Below, one piece after another: positions 34,735 to 42,633 of a stretch of DNA of 62,328 nucleotides (position 1 is its first letter; the number at the start of each line of letters is the position of its first letter). A program made the position numbers and the translations under genes. The notes below the pieces were generated by a model that saw nothing but the letters and a program-made list of their open reading frames with translations, made no database searches and was not told the origin of the DNA. Origin of the DNA: Chitinophagaceae bacterium (GTDB lineage Bacteria > Bacteroidota > Bacteroidia > Chitinophagales > Chitinophagaceae); contig JAEUVK010000183.1 of assembly GCA_016787135.1 (NCBI GenBank), forward strand, positions 1-62,328, read 5' to 3'.

Positions 34735-34761
34735 CTCTAAACTCCTAACTCTACACTCTTC
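34735..34761. repeat. AACTCTAAACTC-type degenerate repeat
   Basis: The whole ubiA-ruvX gap is AACTCTAAACTCCTAACTC then TACACTC, that is, three to four degenerate copies of an AACTCTA unit running right up to the ruvX start codon. Confidence 0.6.
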
Positions 34762-35172
34762 TTGCCCCGCATCCTCGCCATAGATTACGGACTCAAACGA
34801 ACCGGTATCGCCGTTACCGATCCGCTGCAGATCATCGCCACCGGTCTTACTACGGTAGAGTCAAAGCAACTGATCCCTTTTTTAAAAGAGTATTTCAGTA
34901 AAGAGCAGGTGGAACTCATCATCATCGGCGAACCCAAGAACTGGGACGATACCGATACCCATGCTACGCCATTGGTAGAAAAATGTATCAAAGAACTGCA
35001 AAAGAATTTTCCTTCTATGGCTGTTAAAAAAGTGGATGAACGTTTTACTTCCAAAATGGCCAAAGATTCCATGCTGGAAATGGGACTGAAAAAAAAGGAA
35101 AGACGTAATAAGGCCCTCGTGGATGAGATAGCGGCTACTATCATGCTGCAGGAATACATGCGGCAGTTTTAA
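34762..35172 (+). CDS. ruvX: Putative pre-16S rRNA nuclease / Holliday junction resolvase YqgF (RuvX)
   Basis: This 136-residue RNase H-fold nuclease has conserved RILAIDYGLKRTGIAVTD (catalytic Asp), IIGEPKNWDDTDT, VDERFTSKMA and the terminal DEIAATIMLQEYM. It processes the 5' end of 16S rRNA and is also annotated as a Holliday junction resolvase. No ATG is available before the conserved DYG, so the start must be TTG at 34762 (MPRILAIDYG). A degenerate repeat abuts this start, and the original start region may have been lost to it. Confidence 0.9.
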   Translation: MPRILAIDYGLKRTGIAVTDPLQIIATGLTTVESKQLIPFLKEYFSKEQVELIIIGEPKNWDDTDTHATPLVEKCIKELQKNFPSMAVKKVDERFTSKMAKDSMLEMGLKKKERRNKALVDEIAATIMLQEYMRQF

Positions 35173-35222
35173 AATTCTTTATTGATTATCAGACGCCGTA
35201 AGGATACCTGCGACTGTGCATC

Positions 35223-35254
35223 TTTGACCGAAAAGCCTGATATCCGTACTTTTG
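35223..35254 (+). promoter_or_regulatory. Promoter of def
   Basis: TTTG (35223-35226), 20 bases, TACTTTTG (35247-35254): a full match to the Bacteroidota consensus, 16 bases upstream of the def ATG. Confidence 0.75.
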
Positions 35255-35270
35255 CATCAATTTAAATTGA

Positions 35271-35852
35271 ATGATCCTTCCTATTGTCGCATATGGCCAC
35301 CCGGTACTGAGAAAAGTCGCCACTGATATCATGCCCGATCATCCGGGGCTGGAAAAACTCATCGCTGATATGTGGGAGACCATGTACGCCAGCAATGGAG
35401 TGGGCCTGGCTGCCCCGCAGGTAAATAAAGATATCCGCCTGTTTGTGATCGATACCGAACAGATATTCCGGTCAATGGAAGAAGATGAAGAATATGACTA
35501 TCCTGATGCGCCGGGAATGAAAGCTGTCTTTATCAATGCTCATATTGTAGAATTGAACGGCGCCGAATGGCCGTATAACGAAGGTTGCCTCAGTATCCCC
35601 AAAATAAGAGAAGATATTTATCGCCAGAAAACGGTGACACTGCAATACCGTGATGAGAAATTTGAATCGCACATAAAGACTTTTACCGGTATCACAGCAA
35701 GGGTGATCCTTCATGAATACGATCATATTGAAGGGAAATTATTCATTGACCATATTTCGCCGTTGAAAAGAAAACTAATGAAGGGCAAACTGACCGATAT
35801 TTCCAGGGGCAAAGTAAAAGTGGACTATAAAATGCTTTTCCCGGAGAAGTAA
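35271..35852 (+). CDS. def: Peptide deformylase
   Basis: This 193-residue metalloenzyme removes the formyl group from new proteins. Motif 1 is SNGVGLAAPQV, motif 2 NEGCLSIP (metal Cys), and motif 3 LHEYDHIEGKLFIDH (HExxH as HEYDH). An insertion (SMEEDEEYDYPD, about 67-78) sits between motif 1 and motif 2. The exported protein at 35858 starts 5 bases later and is probably cotranscribed. Confidence 0.96.
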   Translation: MILPIVAYGHPVLRKVATDIMPDHPGLEKLIADMWETMYASNGVGLAAPQVNKDIRLFVIDTEQIFRSMEEDEEYDYPDAPGMKAVFINAHIVELNGAEWPYNEGCLSIPKIREDIYRQKTVTLQYRDEKFESHIKTFTGITARVILHEYDHIEGKLFIDHISPLKRKLMKGKLTDISRGKVKVDYKMLFPEK

Positions 35853-35857
35853 GCAAT

Positions 35858-36796
35858 ATGAAACGGCTTCTTCTTTTTAGTATTCTCCTCTTTATTCATT
35901 CTTTTTGTTTTGCACAGGAAGACTCAGCTGATAATGCAAGACTGGCGCAGATGATCAGTCTCTCGGAAGTAGTGGTCCGTAATGATATCAATGTGCCGAA
36001 ATTCATGGAACGGGTGAAGAACGATACTACCTTTTATAAAGCATTCAGGAACCTTCGTGTTTTGGGGTTTACTTCTCTGAATGATATCCGTATCATAGAT
36101 AAGAAAGGAAACCAAAAGGCATCCCTGTACAGTAAAACAAAACAGAGCAGGTCGGCCCGCTGCCGTACCATGCAGGTGCTGGAAGAAAATACCAGCGGCG
36201 ATTTTTACGACAGAAAAAGGAATTATAATTATTATACGGCCGAATTATATGCCGGACTTTTCTTCACCACGGATTCAGTGTGCAATGAAACCAATGTTGT
36301 AAAAGGGGTCACCTTTACTGCAAAAGGAAAAAGCGGCATTGAGAAGAGCAAAGAGCAATTGAAAAAATTGTTCTTCAACCCCGGGAAAAAGATACCCGGT
36401 ATCCCGTTCATCGGCAACAAGATCAACATCTTTGATCCGGATGTGGCGGAGTTGTATGATTTTACCATTGATCAGCAGGAATACGAAGGCCAGTCCTGTT
36501 ACATTTTCACTGTCAAAGCAAGAGAGAATTTATCGCCAGATGATAAGGACAGGATCGTCATTGATAATATGACCACCTGGTTTCAGGCAAAGACGATGGA
36601 AGTGCTGGCCCGCAATTATGATATGAGTTATAAAGCGGGTGTATATGACTTCGATGTGCATATGGAAGTACAGATGCAGAAATTCGGCGAATACCTTGTT
36701 CCCAAGATACTTCGTTACAAAGGTAACTGGGATGTGATGTTCAAAAAACGGGAGAGGGGTGTTTTTACAGCGACATTATTTGACTTCAGGGAGTGA
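35858..36796 (+). CDS. Exported protein of unknown function
   Basis: This 312-residue protein has a signal peptide (MKRLLLFSILLFIHSFCFAQ). The mature part has a helical N-terminal segment (LSEVVVRNDINVPKFMERVKND) and an alternating beta region (YDFTIDQQEYEGQSCYIFTVKAR, IVIDNMTTWFQAKTMEVLARNYDMSY, YLVPKILRYKGNWDV). The strand-rich C-terminal half loosely recalls LolA/LolB-like or outer membrane lipoprotein-sorting folds, but no signature is convincing. It has no predicted catalytic motif. It follows def by 5 bases. Confidence 0.65.
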   Translation: MKRLLLFSILLFIHSFCFAQEDSADNARLAQMISLSEVVVRNDINVPKFMERVKNDTTFYKAFRNLRVLGFTSLNDIRIIDKKGNQKASLYSKTKQSRSARCRTMQVLEENTSGDFYDRKRNYNYYTAELYAGLFFTTDSVCNETNVVKGVTFTAKGKSGIEKSKEQLKKLFFNPGKKIPGIPFIGNKINIFDPDVAELYDFTIDQQEYEGQSCYIFTVKARENLSPDDKDRIVIDNMTTWFQAKTMEVLARNYDMSYKAGVYDFDVHMEVQMQKFGEYLVPKILRYKGNWDVMFKKRERGVFTATLFDFRE

Positions 36797-36862
36797 AGTA
36801 TGAGGTCGGAAGTAAGAGGTAAGAATGATGGCTGATGTCTGACTTCATTCTTACTTCCGTCC
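36797..36862. repeat. Inverted pair of GAAGTAAGAAG-type repeats at convergent junction
   Basis: GAGGTCGGAAGTAAG (left) pairs with CTTACTTCCGTCCTC (right) at 14 of 15 positions, with further GAATGA/TCATTC pairing inside. It fills exactly the gap between two convergent genes, as does the related tract at 9354-9425, and may work as a bidirectional terminator despite lacking a T-run. Confidence 0.65.
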
Positions 36863-37927
36863 TCAGATATTCGAACTGCCAACAGCAGAAGAGTACTTTC
36901 TCCATTTATCGATCACCTGTGCCATATCATCCGGTAATTCGGTATCAAAGAACATTTCTTTACCGGTATCTGGATGGGTAAAGCCAAGTGTTTTGGCATG
37001 TAAAGCCTGCCTGGGACAAATGATAAAACAGTTTTCGACAAACTGTTTATACTTGGCATAAACGGTTCCTTTTACGATCTTATCACCGCCATAGAAATCA
37101 TCATTGAACAGCGGGTGACCAATATGCTTCATGTGTACCCGTATCTGGTGAGTGCGGCCGGTTTCTAAAATACATTCCACCAGTGTTACATATCCAAACC
37201 GTTCTTTCACTTTATAATGTGTGATCGCTTCTTTTCCGTGTTCGCCATCCGGATAGGCTTCAAATAATTTTCTCATGCGCATGTGCCTGCCTACATGGGC
37301 CACGATCGTGCCTTCGTCGTTCTTCAGGTCGCCCCATACCAATGCTATATATTGTCGCTGTATGGTATGATCAAAGAATTGTTTGGCCAGGTGACGCATA
37401 GCTTTATCTGTTTTAGCCAGTATCAGCAAACCGCTGGTGTTTTTATCAATGCGGTGGACCATACCAAATCTCGGAAGGGTGTCTTCTTTGAAGCCGGGTA
37501 TCTGCTCTTTCAGGTACCAGGCAACTCCATTCAATAATGTGCCGCTGTAATTGCCGCTACCGGGGTGCACCACCATGCCGGGAGGTTTATTGACGAGCAT
37601 GATGTGGGCATCTTCATATACCATGTTCAGGTCCATTTTTTCCGGCACGATCTCCGTTTCTTCCGGGTCCATATCCGAGTAAACAACGATCTCATCAAAC
37701 GCTTTTACTTTATAATTAGGCCTTACTTCCTTGCCATTCACCAATACCATACCCGCATTGATCGCCTGCTGTAGTTTATTACGGGTGGCGCCTTCAATGC
37801 GGTTCATCAGGAACTTATCAATACGGTAAGGTTCTTGTCCTTTATCAGTTTTGAAGCTGAACCTTTCGTACAGATCGTCGTTATTCTCCTGAATTTCCGC
37901 ATTATTATTCTTTAATTCTTCCTGCAT
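36863..37927 (-). CDS. RluD-family rRNA pseudouridine synthase
   Basis: This 354-residue protein has an S4 RNA-binding domain (about 25-90, RIDKFLMNRIEGATRNKLQQAI, GMVLVNGKEVRPNYKV) and an RluA/RluD catalytic domain with the Asp motif MVHRIDKNTSGLLILAK and the later RTHQIRVHMKHIGHPLFND. It converts specific uridines to pseudouridine in 23S rRNA. The start is ATG 37927; a TTG three codons upstream is unlikely. It is divergent from lipB with 52 bases between them. Confidence 0.92.
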   Translation of the reverse strand: MQEELKNNNAEIQENNDDLYERFSFKTDKGQEPYRIDKFLMNRIEGATRNKLQQAINAGMVLVNGKEVRPNYKVKAFDEIVVYSDMDPEETEIVPEKMDLNMVYEDAHIMLVNKPPGMVVHPGSGNYSGTLLNGVAWYLKEQIPGFKEDTLPRFGMVHRIDKNTSGLLILAKTDKAMRHLAKQFFDHTIQRQYIALVWGDLKNDEGTIVAHVGRHMRMRKLFEAYPDGEHGKEAITHYKVKERFGYVTLVECILETGRTHQIRVHMKHIGHPLFNDDFYGGDKIVKGTVYAKYKQFVENCFIICPRQALHAKTLGFTHPDTGKEMFFDTELPDDMAQVIDKWRKYSSAVGSSNI

Positions 37928-37979
37928 AGCCTGCAAAGGTAATGGTTGGGTTTTTGTCGGTAAATTCGTGATTTCAATT

Positions 37980-38723
37980 ATGGATAAACAGGAAGTTATT
38001 TTTAAAGACCTGGGACAGATGGACTATCAGTCTGCATGGGACTACCAGGAGCAGCTCTTACAGGAGAATGTAAAGATCAAATCAGCATTGCGGGAACTGG
38101 AGTACACAGATAATACCCGGGAAACAGGTACTTCCGCCCACTCACCACTCACCACTCATCATTACCTGTTATTTGTTGAGCATCCTCCTGTTTACACACT
38201 CGGCAAAAGCGGCAATATAGAAAATGTGCTGATCAGTGATGAGATGCGTACCATGAAAGGCATTGAATTCTTCCGTACCAACCGGGGAGGCGACATTACT
38301 TTTCATGGCCCTCAGCAGATCGTGGGCTATCCTATCCTGGACCTGGAGAAGTTCTATACCGATATCGGAAAGTATTTGCGCAATATTGAAGAAGTAATTA
38401 TCCTGGTATTGGCAGAATATGGTATAGAGGCGGGGCGATCAGCAGGAGAGACCGGCGTATGGATAGATGCCAATAAGCCCGGTAAAGAACGGAAGATATG
38501 TGCTATTGGTGTACGGAGCAGCCGCTGGATCACTATGCATGGGTTTGCGCTGAATGTAAACACCGATCTCAGCTATTTTAATTTTATCATTCCCTGCGGT
38601 ATCCAGAATAAACAGGTTACATCTATTGAAAAAGAATTAGGCGCTAAAGTAGGTTTTGAAGAAGCAAAAGAAAAGGTAAAACGGAATTTTGAAAAAGTAT
38701 TTGAAGCTGAGCTGAGGGGTTGA
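37980..38723 (+). CDS. lipB: Lipoyl(octanoyl) transferase LipB
   Basis: This 247-residue enzyme moves octanoyl from ACP to lipoyl domains of 2-oxoacid dehydrogenases and GcvH. Conserved: FVEHPPVYTLGKSGN, RGGDITFHGPQQIVGYPILDL, the lysine in RKICAIGVRSSRWITMHGFALNV and the catalytic Cys in IIPCGIQNKQVTS. The start is ATG 37980, preferred over the GTG four codons upstream. Residues about 47-60 (TRETGTSAHSPLTT) lie where relatives have a short turn and are encoded by a CTCACCACTCACCACTCATC repeat, so this is a translated repeat insertion. Confidence 0.94.
   Translation: MDKQEVIFKDLGQMDYQSAWDYQEQLLQENVKIKSALRELEYTDNTRETGTSAHSPLTTHHYLLFVEHPPVYTLGKSGNIENVLISDEMRTMKGIEFFRTNRGGDITFHGPQQIVGYPILDLEKFYTDIGKYLRNIEEVIILVLAEYGIEAGRSAGETGVWIDANKPGKERKICAIGVRSSRWITMHGFALNVNTDLSYFNFIIPCGIQNKQVTSIEKELGAKVGFEEAKEKVKRNFEKVFEAELRG
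38137..38166 (+). repeat. CTCACCACTCACCA repeat translated inside lipB
   Basis: CCCACTCACCACTCACC and ACTCATCATTACC: three near-perfect CACTCACCA units in frame, giving SPLTTHH in the protein. The unit is related to the CTCATAACTCATAATTC filler at 47647 and the insertion in aroA at 52033. Confidence 0.6.
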
Positions 38724-38813
38724 AGAAAAAGGGAGCGAAAAGGGTTGTTGATTTGGCAATGAACTATTAGTGCCCGGAAGTATTGGGACAGTCTCTTTCT
38801 TTGTATTCTAAGC

Positions 38814-39527
38814 CTAAAATTCCTTTGGTAAAAAGAACTTATTCTTCTCTTTCAATTCCCCGTCTTCGTATAGTTCAAATTTAAACCAGCCTGATCTATA
38901 GAAGTTGGCTTTATCCAGTTTGAAACTTCTTTCTTTAATGTCTTTTAATTCAAAAAGCGGTTTATTGTCCTCTGTAAAAAATTTGATACTGTATTTCTTT
39001 TCGTCTTCGGGCAGTGTGATGCGGATATAGCCGTCTTTGAAAGTATAGACGAATTTAGAAGGAGACCACAGTTCTGTCTTTACAACGTTATTGTTACCAG
39101 AAACCGCGGGGCCGCTTATGGCATTGCTGGGAATGACAGGCAGGTTCAGGTTCAATTTTTCAGTAGCCAGCATTTCTCTTTTTACAAGAGTATCCCATGC
39201 CGGTCTTTTGGCATCGCTGAAAAAATAAACACCCTTGTCTAATAAAATATAAAGCCGGTAAAACATGTTTGCGGCAGGCGCCTTGGTATCTGCGTAACCG
39301 TTTTGCGGCAGGGTAGGGTCAGGAACGGTCAGAATAGTTTTAAAATTCTTAAGACTGTCGGATGACCGCTGTATGCTGATCTGTTTTACGTTATCAAATG
39401 TATTGAACCAGTCAATAACGATACGATCGTTACCCGGATTTTTTACAGAAAATTTCGGAAGCGTATCCTGGGCCTGTAGTGCAATGCAGGTGATGAGTGC
39501 GAATAAGGTGATTATGGCTTTATTCAT
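38814..39527 (-). CDS. Exported protein with fibronectin III-like N-terminal part
   Basis: This 237-residue exported protein has a signal peptide (MNKAIITLFALITCIALQAQ). Residues 25-110 look like a fibronectin type III module: DRIVIDWFNTFDNVKQISIQRS, KNFKTILTVPDPTLPQNGYADTK-type text, then ANMFYRLYILL. The rest is beta-rich with no recognised domain (KFVYTFKDGYIRITLPEDEKKYSIKFF, SGWFKFELYEDGELKEKNKFFLP). The start at 39527 gives the best signal peptide; upstream TTG and ATG codons would add a poor extension. The function is unknown. Confidence 0.7.
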   Translation of the reverse strand: MNKAIITLFALITCIALQAQDTLPKFSVKNPGNDRIVIDWFNTFDNVKQISIQRSSDSLKNFKTILTVPDPTLPQNGYADTKAPAANMFYRLYILLDKGVYFFSDAKRPAWDTLVKREMLATEKLNLNLPVIPSNAISGPAVSGNNNVVKTELWSPSKFVYTFKDGYIRITLPEDEKKYSIKFFTEDNKPLFELKDIKERSFKLDKANFYRSGWFKFELYEDGELKEKNKFFLPKEF

Positions 39528-39595
39528 TAAGATATGGGTCAGGTTTCGGATCATGTTCAATGATGATCAAAGATAATATTTGAAAACTGTAAATC

Positions 39596-40474
39596 TCAGA
39601 AGATTAACGTTCCTTTTTTCAGGGAGATATTTCCCTGCAGGCCGCCGCTGTGAATGATCAGCAGCCTGCTTCCTGCGGGAAAGAAGTGTTTTTGGGCAAG
39701 ATCAGAGATCGCATAGAATAGTTTTCCTGTGTAAACAAAGTCGGAAGGGATATGGGTTTGCCTGTAAAACTCGTTCATGAACCCGATCAGTGCGGGTTGG
39801 TATTTGGCGTATCCCCCGAAATGATAGTCGTGTATGATCTCCCATTCTTTATTTTTTTCATTTGTCAATGATCTCACATTGTCTGCCAGTTCATAATTGT
39901 TTTTCATGACGGAGACCCCGGTCACTTTCTGATCAGGCAATGCAGCTTTGATCAATCCTGCCATCATCGTGCCGGTACCGACAGCGCAGCAGTAATGCGT
40001 GAAATCATTTTTAGTATGATCAAGTATCGTTGCCGCCCCCTCTGCTCCTTTTTCGCCGAAACCTCCTTCACAGATAAGGTAACTCTCATCATTCAGCAGT
40101 TCTGCCGGTACTTTTTTATGATGGTACTCTTCCCTACTGGTGAAATGCAATTGCATTCCATATTCTTTTGCTTTTAGAAGTGTATGGGAATATGATGGCG
40201 GCTCTTCCCCCCTGATGATGCCGGCTGCTTCTAAGTCTGACATTTTGCAGGTGGCAGCAGTGGCAACAATGTGATTGGAGTAAGCGCCGCCAAAAGTGAT
40301 GATCCTTTTCTTTTTTTGCTCCTTTGCTTCCTGCAGGTAATAACGAAGTTTGAACCATTTATTACCGGAGATCACAGGATGAATTTTGTCAAGCCTCAGT
40401 ACAGAGACCTCGATATCTTTTATGCCGGAGAATTGAATAGACCCGGTCGTTATATCATCAAATGCTAACTGCAT
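39596..40474 (-). CDS. ACC deaminase / D-cysteine desulfhydrase family PLP enzyme
   Basis: This 292-residue fold-type II PLP protein resembles D-cysteine desulfhydrase and 1-aminocyclopropane-1-carboxylate deaminase. It has GNKWFKLRYYLQEAKE (the PLP lysine region), ITFGGAYSNHIVATAATC (the N-H motif binding the carboxylate), GEEPPSYSHTLLKAKEYGM and YCCAVGTGTMMAGLI (phosphate loop). It is slightly shorter than characterised ACC deaminases (about 330), and the residues that tell the two activities apart cannot be placed by eye, so I leave the substrate open. It is monocistronic. Confidence 0.85.
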   Translation of the reverse strand: MQLAFDDITTGSIQFSGIKDIEVSVLRLDKIHPVISGNKWFKLRYYLQEAKEQKKKRIITFGGAYSNHIVATAATCKMSDLEAAGIIRGEEPPSYSHTLLKAKEYGMQLHFTSREEYHHKKVPAELLNDESYLICEGGFGEKGAEGAATILDHTKNDFTHYCCAVGTGTMMAGLIKAALPDQKVTGVSVMKNNYELADNVRSLTNEKNKEWEIIHDYHFGGYAKYQPALIGFMNEFYRQTHIPSDFVYTGKLFYAISDLAQKHFFPAGSRLLIIHSGGLQGNISLKKGTLIF

Positions 40475-40538
40475 GTGGAAAACAGGCTGGACTTCTTACT
40501 GATTTTAAACTATTTTCGTGCGCAAATTTAACACTATT

Positions 40539-41435
40539 ATGAAGCCCACATTGGTAATACTGGCAGCCGGCATGGCCTCACGTTATGGAAGCATGAAACA
40601 GATACAGGGATTCGGGCCTGGCGGAGAAACGATCATGGATTATTCGATCTTTGATGCTATACGGGCGGGTTTTGGTAAGGTGGTATTTATTATACGAAGG
40701 GATTTCGCTGATGATTTCAGGAATATATTTGAACCTAAATTAAAGGGACGGATCGCTACAGAATATGTTTTCCAGGATATGGAAGGATTTACTGAAGGTT
40801 ATACGTTTCCCGCCGATAGAAAAAAGCCCTGGGGTACAGCCCATGCGGTATTAAGTGCGGTGGATGTAGTGAAAGAACCGTTTGCGGTCATCAATGCCGA
40901 CGACTTTTATGGTTCCAATGCTTTTCAGAATGCAGCTAAATTCCTGACAACAGATTGTTCTGCGAAAGTGCATGCCATTGTGGGGTATGATCTTCTCCGG
41001 ACATTATCAGAACATGGCACAGTGAACAGAGGGGTGTGCGGGCTGGATGCAAAAGGAAACCTGGCCACCATTACAGAGCGTATCAATATTGCGAAGAAAG
41101 ACGGAAAGATATTGTGCGATGACGGGCTGGAGCCTAAAGAACTTTCATTGGATACAAGAGTATCTATGAACTTCTGGTGTTTTGACCCTTCTTATTTCTC
41201 TTATACCCAAAAACTTTTCAGGGAGTTTCTGCAAAAACATGGCCAGGAATTAAAGTCGGAATTCTTCATTCCGATCGTAGCCGACCAGTTCATTAAAGAA
41301 GGCGGCAAGGTAGAGATCATTCCTACTACCTCTTCCTGGTTTGGGGTGACCTATAAAGAAGATGCGCCTTTTGTGGAGAAAAGCCTGAACGACCTGATCG
41401 CAAAAGGAGAGTACCCGCAGAGATTATGGAGCTAA
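40539..41435 (+). CDS. Sugar-phosphate nucleotidyltransferase-like protein
   Basis: This 298-residue protein of the NTP_transferase fold has LVILAAGMASRYGSMKQIQGFGPGGETIMDYSIFDA (the G-x-G-x-R signature variant, with the GPGGETI phosphate loop), FAVINADDFYG (metal-binding Asp) and a C-terminal region without the left-handed beta-helix. Such proteins make NDP-sugars, but the G-SRYG-S-KQ variant forms its own Bacteroidota/Firmicutes group whose sugar is not known to me. The start is ATG 40539; the GTG seven codons upstream is less likely. Confidence 0.8.
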   Translation: MKPTLVILAAGMASRYGSMKQIQGFGPGGETIMDYSIFDAIRAGFGKVVFIIRRDFADDFRNIFEPKLKGRIATEYVFQDMEGFTEGYTFPADRKKPWGTAHAVLSAVDVVKEPFAVINADDFYGSNAFQNAAKFLTTDCSAKVHAIVGYDLLRTLSEHGTVNRGVCGLDAKGNLATITERINIAKKDGKILCDDGLEPKELSLDTRVSMNFWCFDPSYFSYTQKLFREFLQKHGQELKSEFFIPIVADQFIKEGGKVEIIPTTSSWFGVTYKEDAPFVEKSLNDLIAKGEYPQRLWS

Positions 41436-41460
41436 ACGATTACTGACCACTTTATATACA

Positions 41461-41490
41461 AAAGCCCTTTGCGTCAGCAGAGGGCTTTGT
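41461..41490. terminator. Terminator between convergent genes
   Basis: AAAGCCCT (41461-41468) pairs with AGGGCTTT (41481-41488) around a 12-base loop. It lies between the nucleotidyltransferase stop and the end of the protease fusion gene and can act for both. Confidence 0.7.
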
Positions 41491-41511
41491 TCTGGGTATA
41501 GTTTGATAGGG

Positions 41512-42633
41512 TTAATCTCCTTTTACCATGAATACATAATCCTGGATCTTTTTTACCTGTTCCACTTTGTTCATACCGGTCAGGGTTGACCTGGTAGATA
41601 CTTTTACGTTCCTGTATTCATCATTCTTCTTTATCTCGTCCACGGCATTGAAAATATATTTTGACTGGATGGCAAATACCGCTTCTTCTGCCTGGGTCTG
41701 CCTGGCACTAAGGATACCTATCACTTCGCCTTTGTGATTGAATACAGGGCCGCCGCTGTTGCCGGGGTTGGCCGGAACGGCTATCTGGCAGCTCAAAGTA
41801 TCACCTTTGTATCCTGTCCGGGCACTCATGTAGCCTTCTCCGTAAACGATCTCATCTCTTGGAAAGCCAAGAGTGAATATCGGTTCAGCAATATCCGTGG
41901 ATGATTTAGCAATGCCATAGGGCAGTGCTGCTACAGATTTAAACTTGGAATCATCTATTTTAATGATGGCTACATCTCTCAGGACATCCAGTTTCACCAC
42001 AAATGCATTGAATTGCTGGCCTTTTACATTAAAGACCCTGATATTCCTGGAATTCTTTACTACATGGGCATTCGTGATCATCAGACCTTTTCCGTCAATC
42101 AGGAAACCGGTGGCGGCTGTTTTATATTCAATGGTTTTGTCAGCATCAGCCTTTGAATTCTTCTTTTTTACTTTATCGAGATCGTTCTGTAATAAGTCAG
42201 TTTTGACCTGCTGCACAAATAGGTCGCGGCTCAATTTTTCAATATCTCCCTTTATAGGTTTGGGGGATATGGACCATACCAGGCTGCTCAGTGCAATGGT
42301 AGTTATACCGGCAATAGATGCTGCAATAGCAGCCACTCTTCTATACCGTTTCCACAGGTAAACCACCCTGGCCTTACCGTTCAGTTTGTCTGCATGGATC
42401 TTACCCTGCTCTGACAGACCGGTATGCACTTCCTGCAATGCAGTCTTGAAATTCCTTCTTTCCCCAAACTGGTTCATCTGCTGCAGGAACAAAGTATGTT
42501 CTACCACCAATTGATCGATCGCCGGGTTTGTTTTGCGAAGGTTCTCAAAATAGAGCCTTTCATCCGGATTCATTTCCCCGCGGATATAACGTTCAACAGC
42601 GTCAAGGATCATTATTTCGTTATTATCATTCAT
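41512..42633 (-). CDS. Membrane protein fusing an anti-sigma-like head to an HtrA-type serine protease
   Basis: This 373-residue protein has four parts. Residues 8-45 (ILDAVERYIRGEMNPDERLY, FENLRKTNPAID) follow the pattern of cytoplasmic anti-sigma N-termini, which usually read YL.GEL...E...FE..L..NPEL. One membrane helix is at 99-120. A charged, possibly coiled segment spans 128-165. The periplasmic trypsin-like domain (172-335) has an intact triad: H190 (TNAHVV), D220 (LRDVAIIKID) and S293 (NPGNSGGP). There is no PDZ domain. It overlaps the ECF sigma gene by 8 bases (start ATG 42633 within the sigma stop), so they are translationally coupled. I infer an anti-sigma factor whose own sensor is a DegS-like protease. 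Alternatively, the head may be a non-functional relic. Confidence 0.78.
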   Translation of the reverse strand: MNDNNEIMILDAVERYIRGEMNPDERLYFENLRKTNPAIDQLVVEHTLFLQQMNQFGERRNFKTALQEVHTGLSEQGKIHADKLNGKARVVYLWKRYRRVAAIAASIAGITTIALSSLVWSISPKPIKGDIEKLSRDLFVQQVKTDLLQNDLDKVKKKNSKADADKTIEYKTAATGFLIDGKGLMITNAHVVKNSRNIRVFNVKGQQFNAFVVKLDVLRDVAIIKIDDSKFKSVAALPYGIAKSSTDIAEPIFTLGFPRDEIVYGEGYMSARTGYKGDTLSCQIAVPANPGNSGGPVFNHKGEVIGILSARQTQAEEAVFAIQSKYIFNAVDEIKKNDEYRNVKVSTRSTLTGMNKVEQVKKIQDYVFMVKGD

